This document shows, piece after piece, positions 33,100 to 40,938 of a DNA stretch of 54,227 nucleotides (positions are counted from its first letter, which is position 1; each line of letters starts with the position of its first letter). The DNA comes from CAZAOA01 sp964486765 (GTDB taxonomy: Bacteria > Patescibacteriota > UBA1384 > XYA2-FULL-43-10), in NCBI GenBank assembly GCA_964486765.1, contig CAZAOA010000003.1, positions 1 through 54,227 on the forward strand. Direction: 5' to 3'. The position numbers and the translations under genes are program-made. The notes beneath the pieces were generated by a model that saw only the letters and a program-made list of their open reading frames with translations, ran no database searches and was not told the DNA's origin.

Positions 33100-34425
33100 A
33101 TGGACAATACTGAACAAAAACTTCTGCCGGTTGTAGCGATAGTCGGACGGCCAAATGTAGGCAAGTCGACTCTTTTTAATCGTCTAATTGGAAAAAGACA
33201 GGCGATAGAGAATCAAGAAGCAGGAACTACAAGAGATCGGCTTTACGGTGAAGTCAACTGGTGTGGTCAGAAATTCTCATTGATAGACACCGCTGGACTG
33301 ATAAAAAATATTGACAATGAAATAAAAGAAGCTGCTATGGCTTCAGTTGAGATCGCTATTGAGGAGGCGGAGCTGATCATCTTTTTATGTGATATATCTG
33401 ATGGAGGTTTACATGTAGAGCGAGAGATCGCAAAAAAACTTCGTAGAGCCAAGAAGAAGGTGATTTTGGCAGGTAATAAATGTGATAAAAAATACGAACT
33501 AACTGATCTGATTGACTACAAACGACTTGGATTCGATAATCCAATAGCCGTTTCAGCGATACAGGGAAAAAACAGCGGCATTCTTTTGGATGTTGTCTGT
33601 AAAAACATCGAAAAGATTGAAGATAATAGAATTGTGGATGATAGTTGCATAAAGATCTCAATCATAGGTCGGCCTAATGCAGGGAAATCAACTCTTCTAA
33701 ATTCAATTATTGGATCGAATAAGATGATAGTTTCAACTGTTCCTGGAACGACTAGGGATAGTGCTGACTTTAAATTTAAATTTAAGGGTCAAGATATAAG
33801 GATAATCGATACCGCAGGGCTAAAGCGAAGAAGCAAAGTCAAATATGACACTCCGGAATCGTTTGCATTTCTTCGGGCTATGAGCTCTCTTAAAGACAGC
33901 AAGATCGCAATTTATATGATCGATGCAACAGAAAAAATAGCTGCCTTGGATCTGAAACTTTTAGGTGATGCAGCTTTTATGGGCAAATCTATTATTCTTG
34001 CGATCAATAAGATTGATCTAGCGGTGGAAGACAAAAGTACTTTTATGGCAAAAATCTTGGGACAACTTCAAAAAGAACTTAACTTCATACCTTGGGTTCC
34101 AGTCGTATTTATCTCGGCAAAAGAGAAAACTCATATTACAGAACTGATGAATCAGGTTCTAGAAATTCAAAAAGAGAGAAATGAAGAGATTGGCGTTGAA
34201 GATTTGCAAGCAGTTTTTAATGATGCAAGAACAACATATCCACAGATTGATTATTTTAAAACCTTGCGATTTGAGAAAGCCAACCCTCCTATTTTCAAGT
34301 TAAAAACTAGAAGAAATAAAAAACCGCATTTTTCACATATGCGATTTTTGGAAAATAAGATTCGAAACAATTTCGAGTACCGTGGAACTCCTATCTTTAT
34401 CGATTGGGTTAAACCTAGTAAATAG
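33100..34425 (+). CDS. der: Ribosome-assembly GTPase Der (EngA)
   Basis: This 441-residue protein has two GTPase domains: GRPNVGKSTLFNRL (about 17-30) with DTAGL, and GRPNAGKSTLLNSI (about 190-203) with DTAGLKR; NKCD and NKID complete the nucleotide sites. The C-terminal KH-like domain follows (about 350-441). It is needed for 50S subunit maturation. The stop overlaps by 11 bases with the stop region of lepB on the other strand. Confidence 0.96.
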   Translation: MDNTEQKLLPVVAIVGRPNVGKSTLFNRLIGKRQAIENQEAGTTRDRLYGEVNWCGQKFSLIDTAGLIKNIDNEIKEAAMASVEIAIEEAELIIFLCDISDGGLHVEREIAKKLRRAKKKVILAGNKCDKKYELTDLIDYKRLGFDNPIAVSAIQGKNSGILLDVVCKNIEKIEDNRIVDDSCIKISIIGRPNAGKSTLLNSIIGSNKMIVSTVPGTTRDSADFKFKFKGQDIRIIDTAGLKRRSKVKYDTPESFAFLRAMSSLKDSKIAIYMIDATEKIAALDLKLLGDAAFMGKSIILAINKIDLAVEDKSTFMAKILGQLQKELNFIPWVPVVFISAKEKTHITELMNQVLEIQKERNEEIGVEDLQAVFNDARTTYPQIDYFKTLRFEKANPPIFKLKTRRNKKPHFSHMRFLENKIRNNFEYRGTPIFIDWVKPSK

Positions 34426-35104
34426 AGTTGGGTTCAATTCCAGCTAAAATAGTATTTTCTATGTTAGATGTCTTTAAACTAGTGTACTCAAGTCTTTTAT
34501 GTGTACCAAATCTGTTCAACGGTTTTATTGTCAGCCAGGCTCGGCCAATCATATTTGTTCTAGGCAGTATTCCCCATTCTCTAGAGTCAGAGGAGTGCTC
34601 TCTGTTATCTCCCAATACGAAATAAGAGTTATCCCCCAAAGTTAATTCAAACTCTTCCTTTTTCGATGTCAGTGTTTGAAAGTTGTTCGGGATATATGGT
34701 TCTGAAATAATCTGACTATTTGGATTGTCCTTATTTGTTATTGTAATTTGATTGTTTATAATATTGATCGTATCACCAGGAAGTCCGATGATTCTTTTTA
34801 TGTAGTTTTGGGTTGGGGAATTTGGCGGTTTAAAGATAACCACATCTCCGCGCTTAGGGTCACTCACTATATAGGAAAGCTTTTCGGCTAAAAGGTATTC
34901 TTGATCTACAAAATTTGGCAACATGGAACTACCCTCCACTATAAAGGGCTGGATTAGAAAATAGCGGATTGAAAAAGCTATAAGAAAAACAATAACACCT
35001 GTTTTAAAAAGATCCCAAACGAAATAAAAAAAATCTTTCACAGGTTCATTTTTAAATTCAAGATCATTCAGAGTTTCTCCGATGGGCTTTTGTTCGTTTT
35101 TCAT
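34415..35104 (-). CDS. lepB: Signal peptidase I
   Basis: This 229-residue protein has an N-terminal membrane helix (about 32-52), then the catalytic serine in VEGSSMLPN, the catalytic lysine in YIKRIIGLPGD, and GDNREHSSDSREWG for the C-terminal box. It cuts signal peptides of exported proteins. The gene converges with der, sharing 11 bases, and lies divergent from lgt. Confidence 0.95.
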   Translation of the reverse strand: MKNEQKPIGETLNDLEFKNEPVKDFFYFVWDLFKTGVIVFLIAFSIRYFLIQPFIVEGSSMLPNFVDQEYLLAEKLSYIVSDPKRGDVVIFKPPNSPTQNYIKRIIGLPGDTINIINNQITITNKDNPNSQIISEPYIPNNFQTLTSKKEEFELTLGDNSYFVLGDNREHSSDSREWGILPRTNMIGRAWLTIKPLNRFGTHKRLEYTSLKTSNIENTILAGIEPNSIY

Positions 35105-35194
35105 AGATATATTGAAATTATTTTTCTTACCACAATAACATTGTAAACTTTCACATTCATGTGGTCAACTGTAAATTGTGGTATTGTGTGGTAT

Positions 35195-35923
35195 ATGATA
35201 AGAGAGTTGGTAAATTTGGGCGAAATTACAATCTACACGCACGGAACCTTTTTGGTAGTGGGGGTAATTTTGTCATTATTGTCAATTTTGATTCTTGCAA
35301 AAAAATTGAACCTAAACAGAATGATAGTATTGGATTTGGTAATCTATACTACTTTTTTTGGGATAATTGGAGCGAGAATACTCAACTATGTTTTATATAG
35401 CTCAACTTATGAAAGCTTTTGGGAGATTTTCTATTTCTGGAACGGAGGGTTGGTTTCTTTCGGAGGATTTTTATTTGGTGCTTTGGCTTTTGTGGCTGTA
35501 CTTAAAATTTACAAAGAAAAACTGTTTCCCTGGTTAGATGTGTTAGCGGTTGGTTTTTTAATTGGTTTTGCTGTAGGTAGATTGGGAAGTTTCTTGTCGG
35601 GCGAAGCATTTGGCACTACGTACAATGGATTTTTGTCAGTAAATGGAACTTTTCCGGTTACGCTTGTTGAATTTGTTTGGGTGCTTATTTTGTTTATAAT
35701 ATCGTTTCTAGGACTTGTTAAATCAAAAAAGACCAATGGGGAGTATTTTTTTGGTATAATAGCAATATACACATTGGGGAGAATGGTGACTGACTTTGGG
35801 CGAGTAGAAGCTGATTTAATACTGGGACTTAGCCTCGGTCAGATCGTAAGTTTAATGATGTTTCTTTTTAGTGCATTCATATATATTGGAAAGATTTCAA
35901 AAGAACTGAAAGAAAAGGAGTAA
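35195..35923 (+). CDS. lgt: Prolipoprotein diacylglyceryl transferase
   Basis: This 242-residue polytopic membrane protein has seven hydrophobic helices, with ITIYTHGTFLVVGVI near the start, GARILNYVLY and WNGGLVSFGGFLFGALA, and GFLIGFAVGRLGSFLSGEA with the conserved Arg. ATG 35195 is preferred over the upstream codon because MIRELVNLGEITIYTHG is the normal Lgt opening. It transfers diacylglycerol to the lipobox cysteine; lspA (36311) completes lipoprotein processing. It is followed by the dksA-type gene one base away. Confidence 0.92.
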   Translation: MIRELVNLGEITIYTHGTFLVVGVILSLLSILILAKKLNLNRMIVLDLVIYTTFFGIIGARILNYVLYSSTYESFWEIFYFWNGGLVSFGGFLFGALAFVAVLKIYKEKLFPWLDVLAVGFLIGFAVGRLGSFLSGEAFGTTYNGFLSVNGTFPVTLVEFVWVLILFIISFLGLVKSKKTNGEYFFGIIAIYTLGRMVTDFGRVEADLILGLSLGQIVSLMMFLFSAFIYIGKISKELKEKE

Positions 35924-35924
35924 T

Positions 35925-36248
35925 ATGATTAGTGAAGAATTTATTCAAAAACAAAAACAAATACTGATTGACGAAAAAAAGAGACTTCAAGATAAGGTGG
36001 GGAAATTAAAAAAGTATCCAGATTATGGTAGAAATGAGGACGATAACGCTCAAGAGATGGCAGACTACCAAAGTAATTTGGGTCTAGAGGGCCAAGTTGA
36101 ATTTTTGATTGGGAAAGTTGATGCTGCTCTGAAAGCAATTGAAGATGGAACTTACGGAAAATGTAAAAAATGCAATGAGATGATTGAAGAAGGGCGTTTG
36201 GAGATAATGCCCTATGCCGAAGTTTGTGTAACGTGTAAAGACGCGTGA
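35925..36248 (+). CDS. DksA/TraR-type zinc-finger protein
   Basis: This 107-residue protein has an N-terminal coiled coil (about 6-75) followed by the four-cysteine finger CKKCNEMI (about 89-96) and CVTCKDA at the end. The plan matches the DksA/TraR family, which binds the RNA polymerase secondary channel. It is encoded in an operon between lgt and lspA, starting one base after lgt. Confidence 0.85.
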   Translation: MISEEFIQKQKQILIDEKKRLQDKVGKLKKYPDYGRNEDDNAQEMADYQSNLGLEGQVEFLIGKVDAALKAIEDGTYGKCKKCNEMIEEGRLEIMPYAEVCVTCKDA

Positions 36249-36310
36249 AGATAAATTGAAATTACACACACAGAATTTTCACACAGAAAGGACACAGAAA
36301 AATCCAGAAC

Positions 36311-36697
36311 ATGAAAGATTATTATAAAAATTTCGGGTTGTTTCTCTTAACAATATTGATTTTAAGAGTGGTGACCCGATTTTTTGTTTTTTCAACTGAC
36401 TATACATTAAATTCCAAAATATGTTTTGGGCTATATCTGAACAATGCTGTAGCAGCGGCGATTCTCGCATTATTTTTTGTCGTATTTGCGATCTGGTATT
36501 ATTTCAAACCCAAATATCAACTACCAATTCTTCTAATAGAAGTCGGAATTCTGTCAAACCTAATGGATCGAATCTTTTTCGATGGTGTAGTAGATTACCT
36601 TAACTTTTGGTTTATCCCAACATTCAATTTGGCGGATGTTTTGATAGTTGGCGGAGCGTTGCTCTTAATCAAACAATTCTATAAACAAATTAAATAG
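36311..36697 (+). CDS. lspA: Signal peptidase II (lipoprotein), short form
   Basis: This 128-residue protein has four hydrophobic segments. The two catalytic aspartates are in GILSNLMDRIFFDGVVDYL and PTFNLADVLIVGG, the normal LspA motifs. It is about 30 residues shorter than usual at the N-terminus. It lies 62 bases after the dksA-type gene; that spacer holds an ACACAGAA repeat (36263-36303). With lgt it forms the lipoprotein-processing pair. Confidence 0.88.
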   Translation: MKDYYKNFGLFLLTILILRVVTRFFVFSTDYTLNSKICFGLYLNNAVAAAILALFFVVFAIWYYFKPKYQLPILLIEVGILSNLMDRIFFDGVVDYLNFWFIPTFNLADVLIVGGALLLIKQFYKQIK

Positions 36698-36704
36698 ATG
36701 CTAC

Positions 36705-37790
36705 ATGATATTTGATCATATTGAAAAATCAAAAAGTAGGCTAGACATATATCTTGACTCTGTCGAGAATGCACTAAAACAATCAATCAAGTCGGAGGAG
36801 TTTTGGCCGCTCAACCCAATCCAACTGACCGCTTATTTTTCAGATACTTTTGCAGTTGACGTATATACTTTGGTAGGGGAGCTAATTGAGAAAAATATTC
36901 CCCCCAAGGAATCTTCTGAGTATTTCCCTTCCCCTCTTTCAATTAGAAGTTTTTTAGTTAACCATGCTTCAACTGGACTGAAAACTGCTCATAATTTGGG
37001 ATGGCGCAAGACAAGCTTCAAGCAAAGAGAGGACTTTTTCAGCTATTTGTTTGATGTTTTAGAAGAAAAATCGGGGAAAGACATATTTGTAGAAAGTGGC
37101 AAACAATTGATTTTAACTAAGCAAGATATTGAAAAAATTCCTATTCATAAATTCACAAATATTGACGATAGCAACAAAAAACAATTTATTGAGATAAAAT
37201 TAGCATTGTTCTCTCTGGTCTGGGCTATCTATTTTGACTTGTTCGCTTCCACCGGCTACTTTACGCACGGTCTTTATCCTGTTGAAGACAACAAAGTTTT
37301 GATGATTTATGAATATTTTAATTTAAGACCACAAGACATATGGCCAAGATCATCTATAAACCCAGTTTGTAGCGCCAAGTTATTTGCAGTATATAGTGGA
37401 GACGTTGATCTAAAAATTAATTTTTTTGGAAGAGAGGACTCATTAACTGGTCATAACAACAAACTGATTTCTTTTAGTATTGAAATAGACGGCAAGTCAA
37501 TGCGAATAGATGACTTGAGCAGCATAACTGAGGAAATATTCGAAATAACGACCAATCACACTAAGTATGTAAATGGATTAAAACCACTTCAAGTTGTGAA
37601 AAAGTCAACCATGATTTCGTATTTTGAATATAGGGATCTGTTCGAATTTCTAAATAAAGATTGGCGACCACCAAGAGCGATTGATGATGTGGTTGATAAG
37701 TTCAAGGATAAACTTATAGTAGAATTTGCAAAACACAAGCATGTCGAAAATATTCGAGAGATATTTGACCCGAGAAACAACATTATATAA
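36705..37790 (+). CDS. Large hypothetical protein, unknown function
   Basis: This 361-residue protein has no signal peptide; one hydrophobic stretch (LALFSLVWAIYFDLFAS, about 168-184) may be buried. I do not recognise any motif. It starts 7 bases after lspA and is probably co-transcribed with it. It contains NPIQLTAYFSDTFAVDVYT and many aromatic residues, typical of an alpha/beta globular protein. A terminator (37800-37829) follows. The length and long open frame between core genes make it a real gene. Confidence 0.7.
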   Translation: MIFDHIEKSKSRLDIYLDSVENALKQSIKSEEFWPLNPIQLTAYFSDTFAVDVYTLVGELIEKNIPPKESSEYFPSPLSIRSFLVNHASTGLKTAHNLGWRKTSFKQREDFFSYLFDVLEEKSGKDIFVESGKQLILTKQDIEKIPIHKFTNIDDSNKKQFIEIKLALFSLVWAIYFDLFASTGYFTHGLYPVEDNKVLMIYEYFNLRPQDIWPRSSINPVCSAKLFAVYSGDVDLKINFFGREDSLTGHNNKLISFSIEIDGKSMRIDDLSSITEEIFEITTNHTKYVNGLKPLQVVKKSTMISYFEYRDLFEFLNKDWRPPRAIDDVVDKFKDKLIVEFAKHKHVENIREIFDPRNNII

Positions 37791-37799
37791 ATCAAAAAA

Positions 37800-37829
37800 C
37801 AAACGGCTCACTATATAGCGAGCCGTTTG
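37800..37829. terminator. ACGGCTCA-family hairpin, copy 4, between convergent genes
   Basis: CAAACGGCTC / GAGCCGTTTG with inner CTATATAG is followed by T5 on the plus strand. Confidence 0.8.
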
Positions 37830-37843
37830 TTTTTATAGAGCGA

Positions 37844-38185
37844 CTATTTAACTTTCTTAATCACTGCTTCAAAAGATTTTGGGTGATGCTCGGCAAGATT
37901 TGCCAGTATTTTTCTATTTAACAATATCTTTTTGTCTGCTATTTTCTTTATGAACTGAGAATAACTTATCCCCAATGCTCTTGCAGCGGCGTTTACTTTA
38001 ACAATCCAAAGAGCTCTAAATTCTCTCTTTTTAGTTCGTCTGTGCTTGTAAGCATGTTGTCCAGCTTTTTGTACTGCTTGATTAGCAAGTTTATAAACTG
38101 ACTTTTTTCTACCCTTGTAACCCTTAGCCAGTTTGATTATCTTTTTATGTTTTGCTCTTCTTACAGTTCCTCGTTTGACTCTCAT
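37844..38185 (-). CDS. rplT: Ribosomal protein bL20
   Basis: This 113-residue protein begins MRVKRGTVRRAKHKKIIKLA, with KGYKGRKKSVYKLANQ and RREFRALWIVKVNAAAR-type sequence (KREFRALWIVKVNAAAR). The whole bL20 domain is present. It follows rpmI and infC in the conserved infC-rpmI-rplT order, separated from rpmI by a copy of the 95-base direct repeat. Confidence 0.97.
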   Translation of the reverse strand: MRVKRGTVRRAKHKKIIKLAKGYKGRKKSVYKLANQAVQKAGQHAYKHRRTKKREFRALWIVKVNAAARALGISYSQFIKKIADKKILLNRKILANLAEHHPKSFEAVIKKVK

Positions 38186-38215
38186 GATTTTCCTTCGTCA
38201 AATATTAAGTTGATA

Positions 38216-38308
38216 TTCTTACGCAAATCTTTCACACAGATCTTTACAAATCTTTTTCTGTTCAACCATTTGTGTCAATTTGCGTGGATGATTTGTGTTG
38301 TAATTTCT
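38216..38308. repeat. About 95-bp direct repeat D1 between rpmI and rplT
   Basis: TTGATATTCTTACGCAAATC then TTTCACACAGATCTTTACAA; the second half ATTTGTGTCAATTTGCGT pairs back with the first (ACGCAAAT / ATTTGCGT). The almost identical D2 is at 38524-38624, so the unit frames rpmI. Confidence 0.9.
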
Positions 38309-38316
38309 TTACAATC

Positions 38317-38502
38317 TTATAAGTATGGTGCTAATTTTTTAATCTTGCCTCTGTCTGCTTTTTTAACTTCAAGAGGAGTCTTTTTTCTATCAGACTTGTT
38401 GGTTAGAAGATGACTTTTAGCGGCTCTATCTCTCATAATCTTTCCGCTTCCTGTCTTTCTAATTCTTTTGATCGTTGCTTTATGTGTTTTAAGTTTTGGC
38501 AT
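38317..38502 (-). CDS. rpmI: Ribosomal protein bL35
   Basis: This 61-residue protein begins MPKLKTHKATIKRIRKTGSG and has KSHLLTNKSDRKK, the standard bL35. It is flanked on both sides by copies of the same hairpin-forming direct repeat, so its message is bounded by two similar structures in the infC-rpmI-rplT operon. Confidence 0.95.
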   Translation of the reverse strand: MPKLKTHKATIKRIRKTGSGKIMRDRAAKSHLLTNKSDRKKTPLEVKKADRGKIKKLAPYL

Positions 38503-38523
38503 ATTTTCCTTTGAAAAATTATA

Positions 38524-38624
38524 TATTGATATTCTTACGCAAATCTTTCACACAGATCTTTACAAATCTTTTCTTAAGTATTATTTGTGTCAATTTGCGT
38601 AAATAATTTGTGTACTAATTTCTA
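38524..38624. repeat. About 95-bp direct repeat D2 between infC and rpmI
   Basis: It is the same as D1 over nearly its whole length (TTGATATTCTTACGCAAATC, ATTTGTGTCAATTTGCGT), differing mainly in the loop. It reaches the stop of infC. Confidence 0.9.
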
Positions 38625-39164
38625 TTTATCTTCGTCGTCCTCTACCCTAAGTCCCGAAACCATTACGTTTATCATATTTCCAAGCCGTTTTGGTCTTGTT
38701 TCATAACCAAGGCCTGAAACAACTGAGAATTTTTCAAATACTTCTAAGGCCTTGTTAAAAAAGATGTTTTCTCTTCCCTTAAGACGCATAGCCACTTTTA
38801 CTTTGTGACCTTTATCGAAAAATTCTTTGGCATTTTTGGCTTTGTAATCAAGGTCATGATCGCCAATTTTTAAGGTTAAGCGAATCTCTTTAAGCTCAAC
38901 TGTTTTTTGATTTTGTCTTTTCTGTTTTTCCTTTTTGGAAAGATCGTATTTGTACTTACCATAATCCATAATTCTACAGATCGGTGGTCTTGCTTTAGGG
39001 TCGATCTCAACCAAATCCAAACCTTTTTCACGAGCTATTTTTTGAGCCTCTGAATTCGAAATAACTCCCAAATTTTTACCTTCATTGTCAACGACTTGAA
39101 GTGGGGAGAATCGAATTTTTTCATTCGATCGAATAAAATTTATTTTATTGGATTTTCTTTGCAA
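38622..39164 (-). CDS. infC: Translation initiation factor IF-3
   Basis: This 180-residue protein has an N-terminal domain with RSNEKIRFSPLQVVDNEG and EAQKIAREKGLDLVEIDP, then IMDYGKYKYDLSKKEKQKR, the linker, and C-terminal KEIRLTLKIGDHDLDYKAKN. It keeps the 30S subunit free and checks initiation. It is the first gene of the infC-rpmI-rplT operon on the minus strand. Confidence 0.97.
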   Translation of the reverse strand: MQRKSNKINFIRSNEKIRFSPLQVVDNEGKNLGVISNSEAQKIAREKGLDLVEIDPKARPPICRIMDYGKYKYDLSKKEKQKRQNQKTVELKEIRLTLKIGDHDLDYKAKNAKEFFDKGHKVKVAMRLKGRENIFFNKALEVFEKFSVVSGLGYETRPKRLGNMINVMVSGLRVEDDEDK

Positions 39165-39251
39165 GACTTATAACTCCTTATTACGTACAAATACTATCAC
39201 ATTATGCTTTTTGGGTCAAGCCAAGAAGTATAAAGTATAGGATATACAATA

Positions 39252-40016
39252 TTATTTAGAACTTTTCGATACTATCAATCTCAAGATTTCGTCACTAGTT
39301 TCAACCAGTTGAGGAGTTTTTGCGATTATTTTATTCTCAGACATTAGAGGAATGGGTTTTTTTGAAAATAGTCGAAGAGATCGAGCGCGAATTAGACTCA
39401 TACCTTTGCCATCAGTCCTAACCTCGGGACCAACTATAGATTTTAAAAGCTTGAAGATAGATTGATGGTATTCTTTTGTGCTTTCAATAACAACATCTAA
39501 AAACTCAGGGCTAAGTTTCTCTATTTCAGGGTGATGGTTTGCAATAATTAGATTTTTTACCCAAGCTTGGACAATAAAATCTTTGAATTCTAGAGTTAAT
39601 TCCATCGGATTTTTAAGTCCCAACTTTAGATGAGTTAAAAAGTGTTCGCATGAAGCAGTTTTGACAATGTTCATTTCGCTGATTCTTCGAAATCTGGGTG
39701 TTTCGGCAGCATCTTTGCAGTCGTTCGCACCTAAAAGTGACATCATTGGACTCGAAGCTTGAAGTGGAATTACGCCCATTGCTTCGGGGCGTCCGATCAT
39801 CTTATTGGCGACAGAATTTATTAGATCATCTGAACCGACAGCGACTATGGTTGAGTAACCTCTTTTCAGTCCAAGTTCGGTCAGCTCCTCTGCATTTTGT
39901 ACGGCTGAGATAAAAGTGAATTCTCCAGAAATACCTAAACCAACCAAGTAATCCTTCATCGCCTCAACTTGGGACTTTTTCTTGAATTTCTTAATGTCAA
40001 ATATATAGTAGTACAT
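39252..40016 (-). CDS. Diacylglycerol/lipid-kinase-like protein with an altered catalytic loop
   Basis: This 254-residue protein has TIVAVGSDDLINSVANKMIG, which aligns with the GGDGTxNEVxN loop of the DAGK/YegS family, and MGVIPLQASSPMMSLLG, with the position of LGTGND. GGDGT is GSDDL and GTGNDFA is QASSPMM, so the catalytic glycines and the Asp-Asn are lost. The fold is suggested, activity is unlikely, and a scaffold or regulatory role is possible. It lies 23 bases downstream of the bactofilin gene, on the same strand. Confidence 0.6.
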   Translation of the reverse strand: MYYYIFDIKKFKKKSQVEAMKDYLVGLGISGEFTFISAVQNAEELTELGLKRGYSTIVAVGSDDLINSVANKMIGRPEAMGVIPLQASSPMMSLLGANDCKDAAETPRFRRISEMNIVKTASCEHFLTHLKLGLKNPMELTLEFKDFIVQAWVKNLIIANHHPEIEKLSPEFLDVVIESTKEYHQSIFKLLKSIVGPEVRTDGKGMSLIRARSLRLFSKKPIPLMSENKIIAKTPQLVETSDEILRLIVSKSSK

Positions 40017-40039
40017 TCGGCTAAGTTAATTTTCAAAAA

Positions 40040-40486
40040 TTATTTCTTAGCCTTATCCCAAAACGATCCTTTTTTATCGTCATTCTTTTTTTCTGTTTTT
40101 CTGTTTTCTACTGAATTTTCTTGTTTCAGATCATCAGTTTTAAGTTCAGTTAAGGTTTTTTTCTCTTCTGCCATGACACAGTTGCCATTGAAGGTAGCTC
40201 CTTCACGGACGATTAGAGTTTTTGCCTTAATCTCGCCGTCAATCGACCCAGTTGGATCAATCTCTAGCTTGTCTTTTGCCTCCACTGTTCCACTAGCCTG
40301 ACCAGAAACTAGCACATTTGTTGCCACAATTGGCCCTGTGACTGTTGCTGACTCACCGATAGTGACATCTTCGTCACTTTTAACTTCCCCCTCCACTGTT
40401 CCATTAATCTGAATGGATCCTTTGTTTTGTAGATTCCCCTTTACCTGCACATCAGTCCCAATGATGGTGTCGGCCTGAGTCTCCAT
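40040..40486 (-). CDS. Bactofilin family protein
   Basis: This 148-residue protein begins METQADTIIGTDVQVKG and continues with the beta-helix repeats IQINGTVEGEVKSDEDVTIG, VTGPIVATNVLVSGQ, LEIDPTGSIDGEIKAKTLIV. Bactofilins polymerise and organise cell shape or wall machinery. The C-terminal 35 residues are Lys/Glu-rich and disordered. It lies upstream of the lipid-kinase-like gene and may share its transcript. Confidence 0.9.
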   Translation of the reverse strand: METQADTIIGTDVQVKGNLQNKGSIQINGTVEGEVKSDEDVTIGESATVTGPIVATNVLVSGQASGTVEAKDKLEIDPTGSIDGEIKAKTLIVREGATFNGNCVMAEEKKTLTELKTDDLKQENSVENRKTEKKNDDKKGSFWDKAKK

Positions 40487-40574
40487 TTTCTCTCCTTTAC
40501 CTCTAAACCCCCCAACAGTTCAAAGTTAGTTAATAAATTCTTTTAAATAGTAAATACTATTTGTTATCTCAAAT

Positions 40575-40700
40575 CATAACACAATGGTTATCAATTGAAA
40601 ATTGATAATAAAATTCTGTTATCAAATAATAATTGTCAAACAAAATACCAAATGCCAAAGCAGGAAAAAAGAAAATATTATTTCATTATAATCAGAAGCT
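40575..40700. repeat. Degenerate AT-rich words in the bactofilin-uvrA spacer
   Basis: TGGTTATCAATTGAAAATTG and GATAATAAAATTC echo 11930-11965 in the opposite orientation. No gene is seen in 40487-40938 besides this and the palindrome at 40861. Confidence 0.5.
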
Positions 40701-40860
40701 ATAAGTTAGGAATTATAATCTATCATAAGGCTACTTGATAAATCTTGACACGGGTGGTATAATGTTTCTCGGTTTGCGGAAAAAAACACTACGAAAATAC
40801 GAATTAAACAAAAGTACGAATTTGAGTCCATAATATTTTTATTCGTAATTTGGTCAGATT

Positions 40861-40883
40861 TGCCTGCCTGTCGGCAGACAGGT
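40861..40883. repeat. Palindrome C (CCTGCCTG type), intergenic copy
   Basis: ACCTGTCTGCC / GGCAGACAGGT type hairpin (TGCCTGCCTGTCGGCAGACA plus GGT) upstream of uvrA; the same core sits behind the tRNA-Val fragment at 14322. Confidence 0.75.
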
Positions 40884-40938
40884 ATTTTTGTGAAGGGGCT
40901 ACTGTATACTATATTCTTACTACTAAATACTATTCAGA

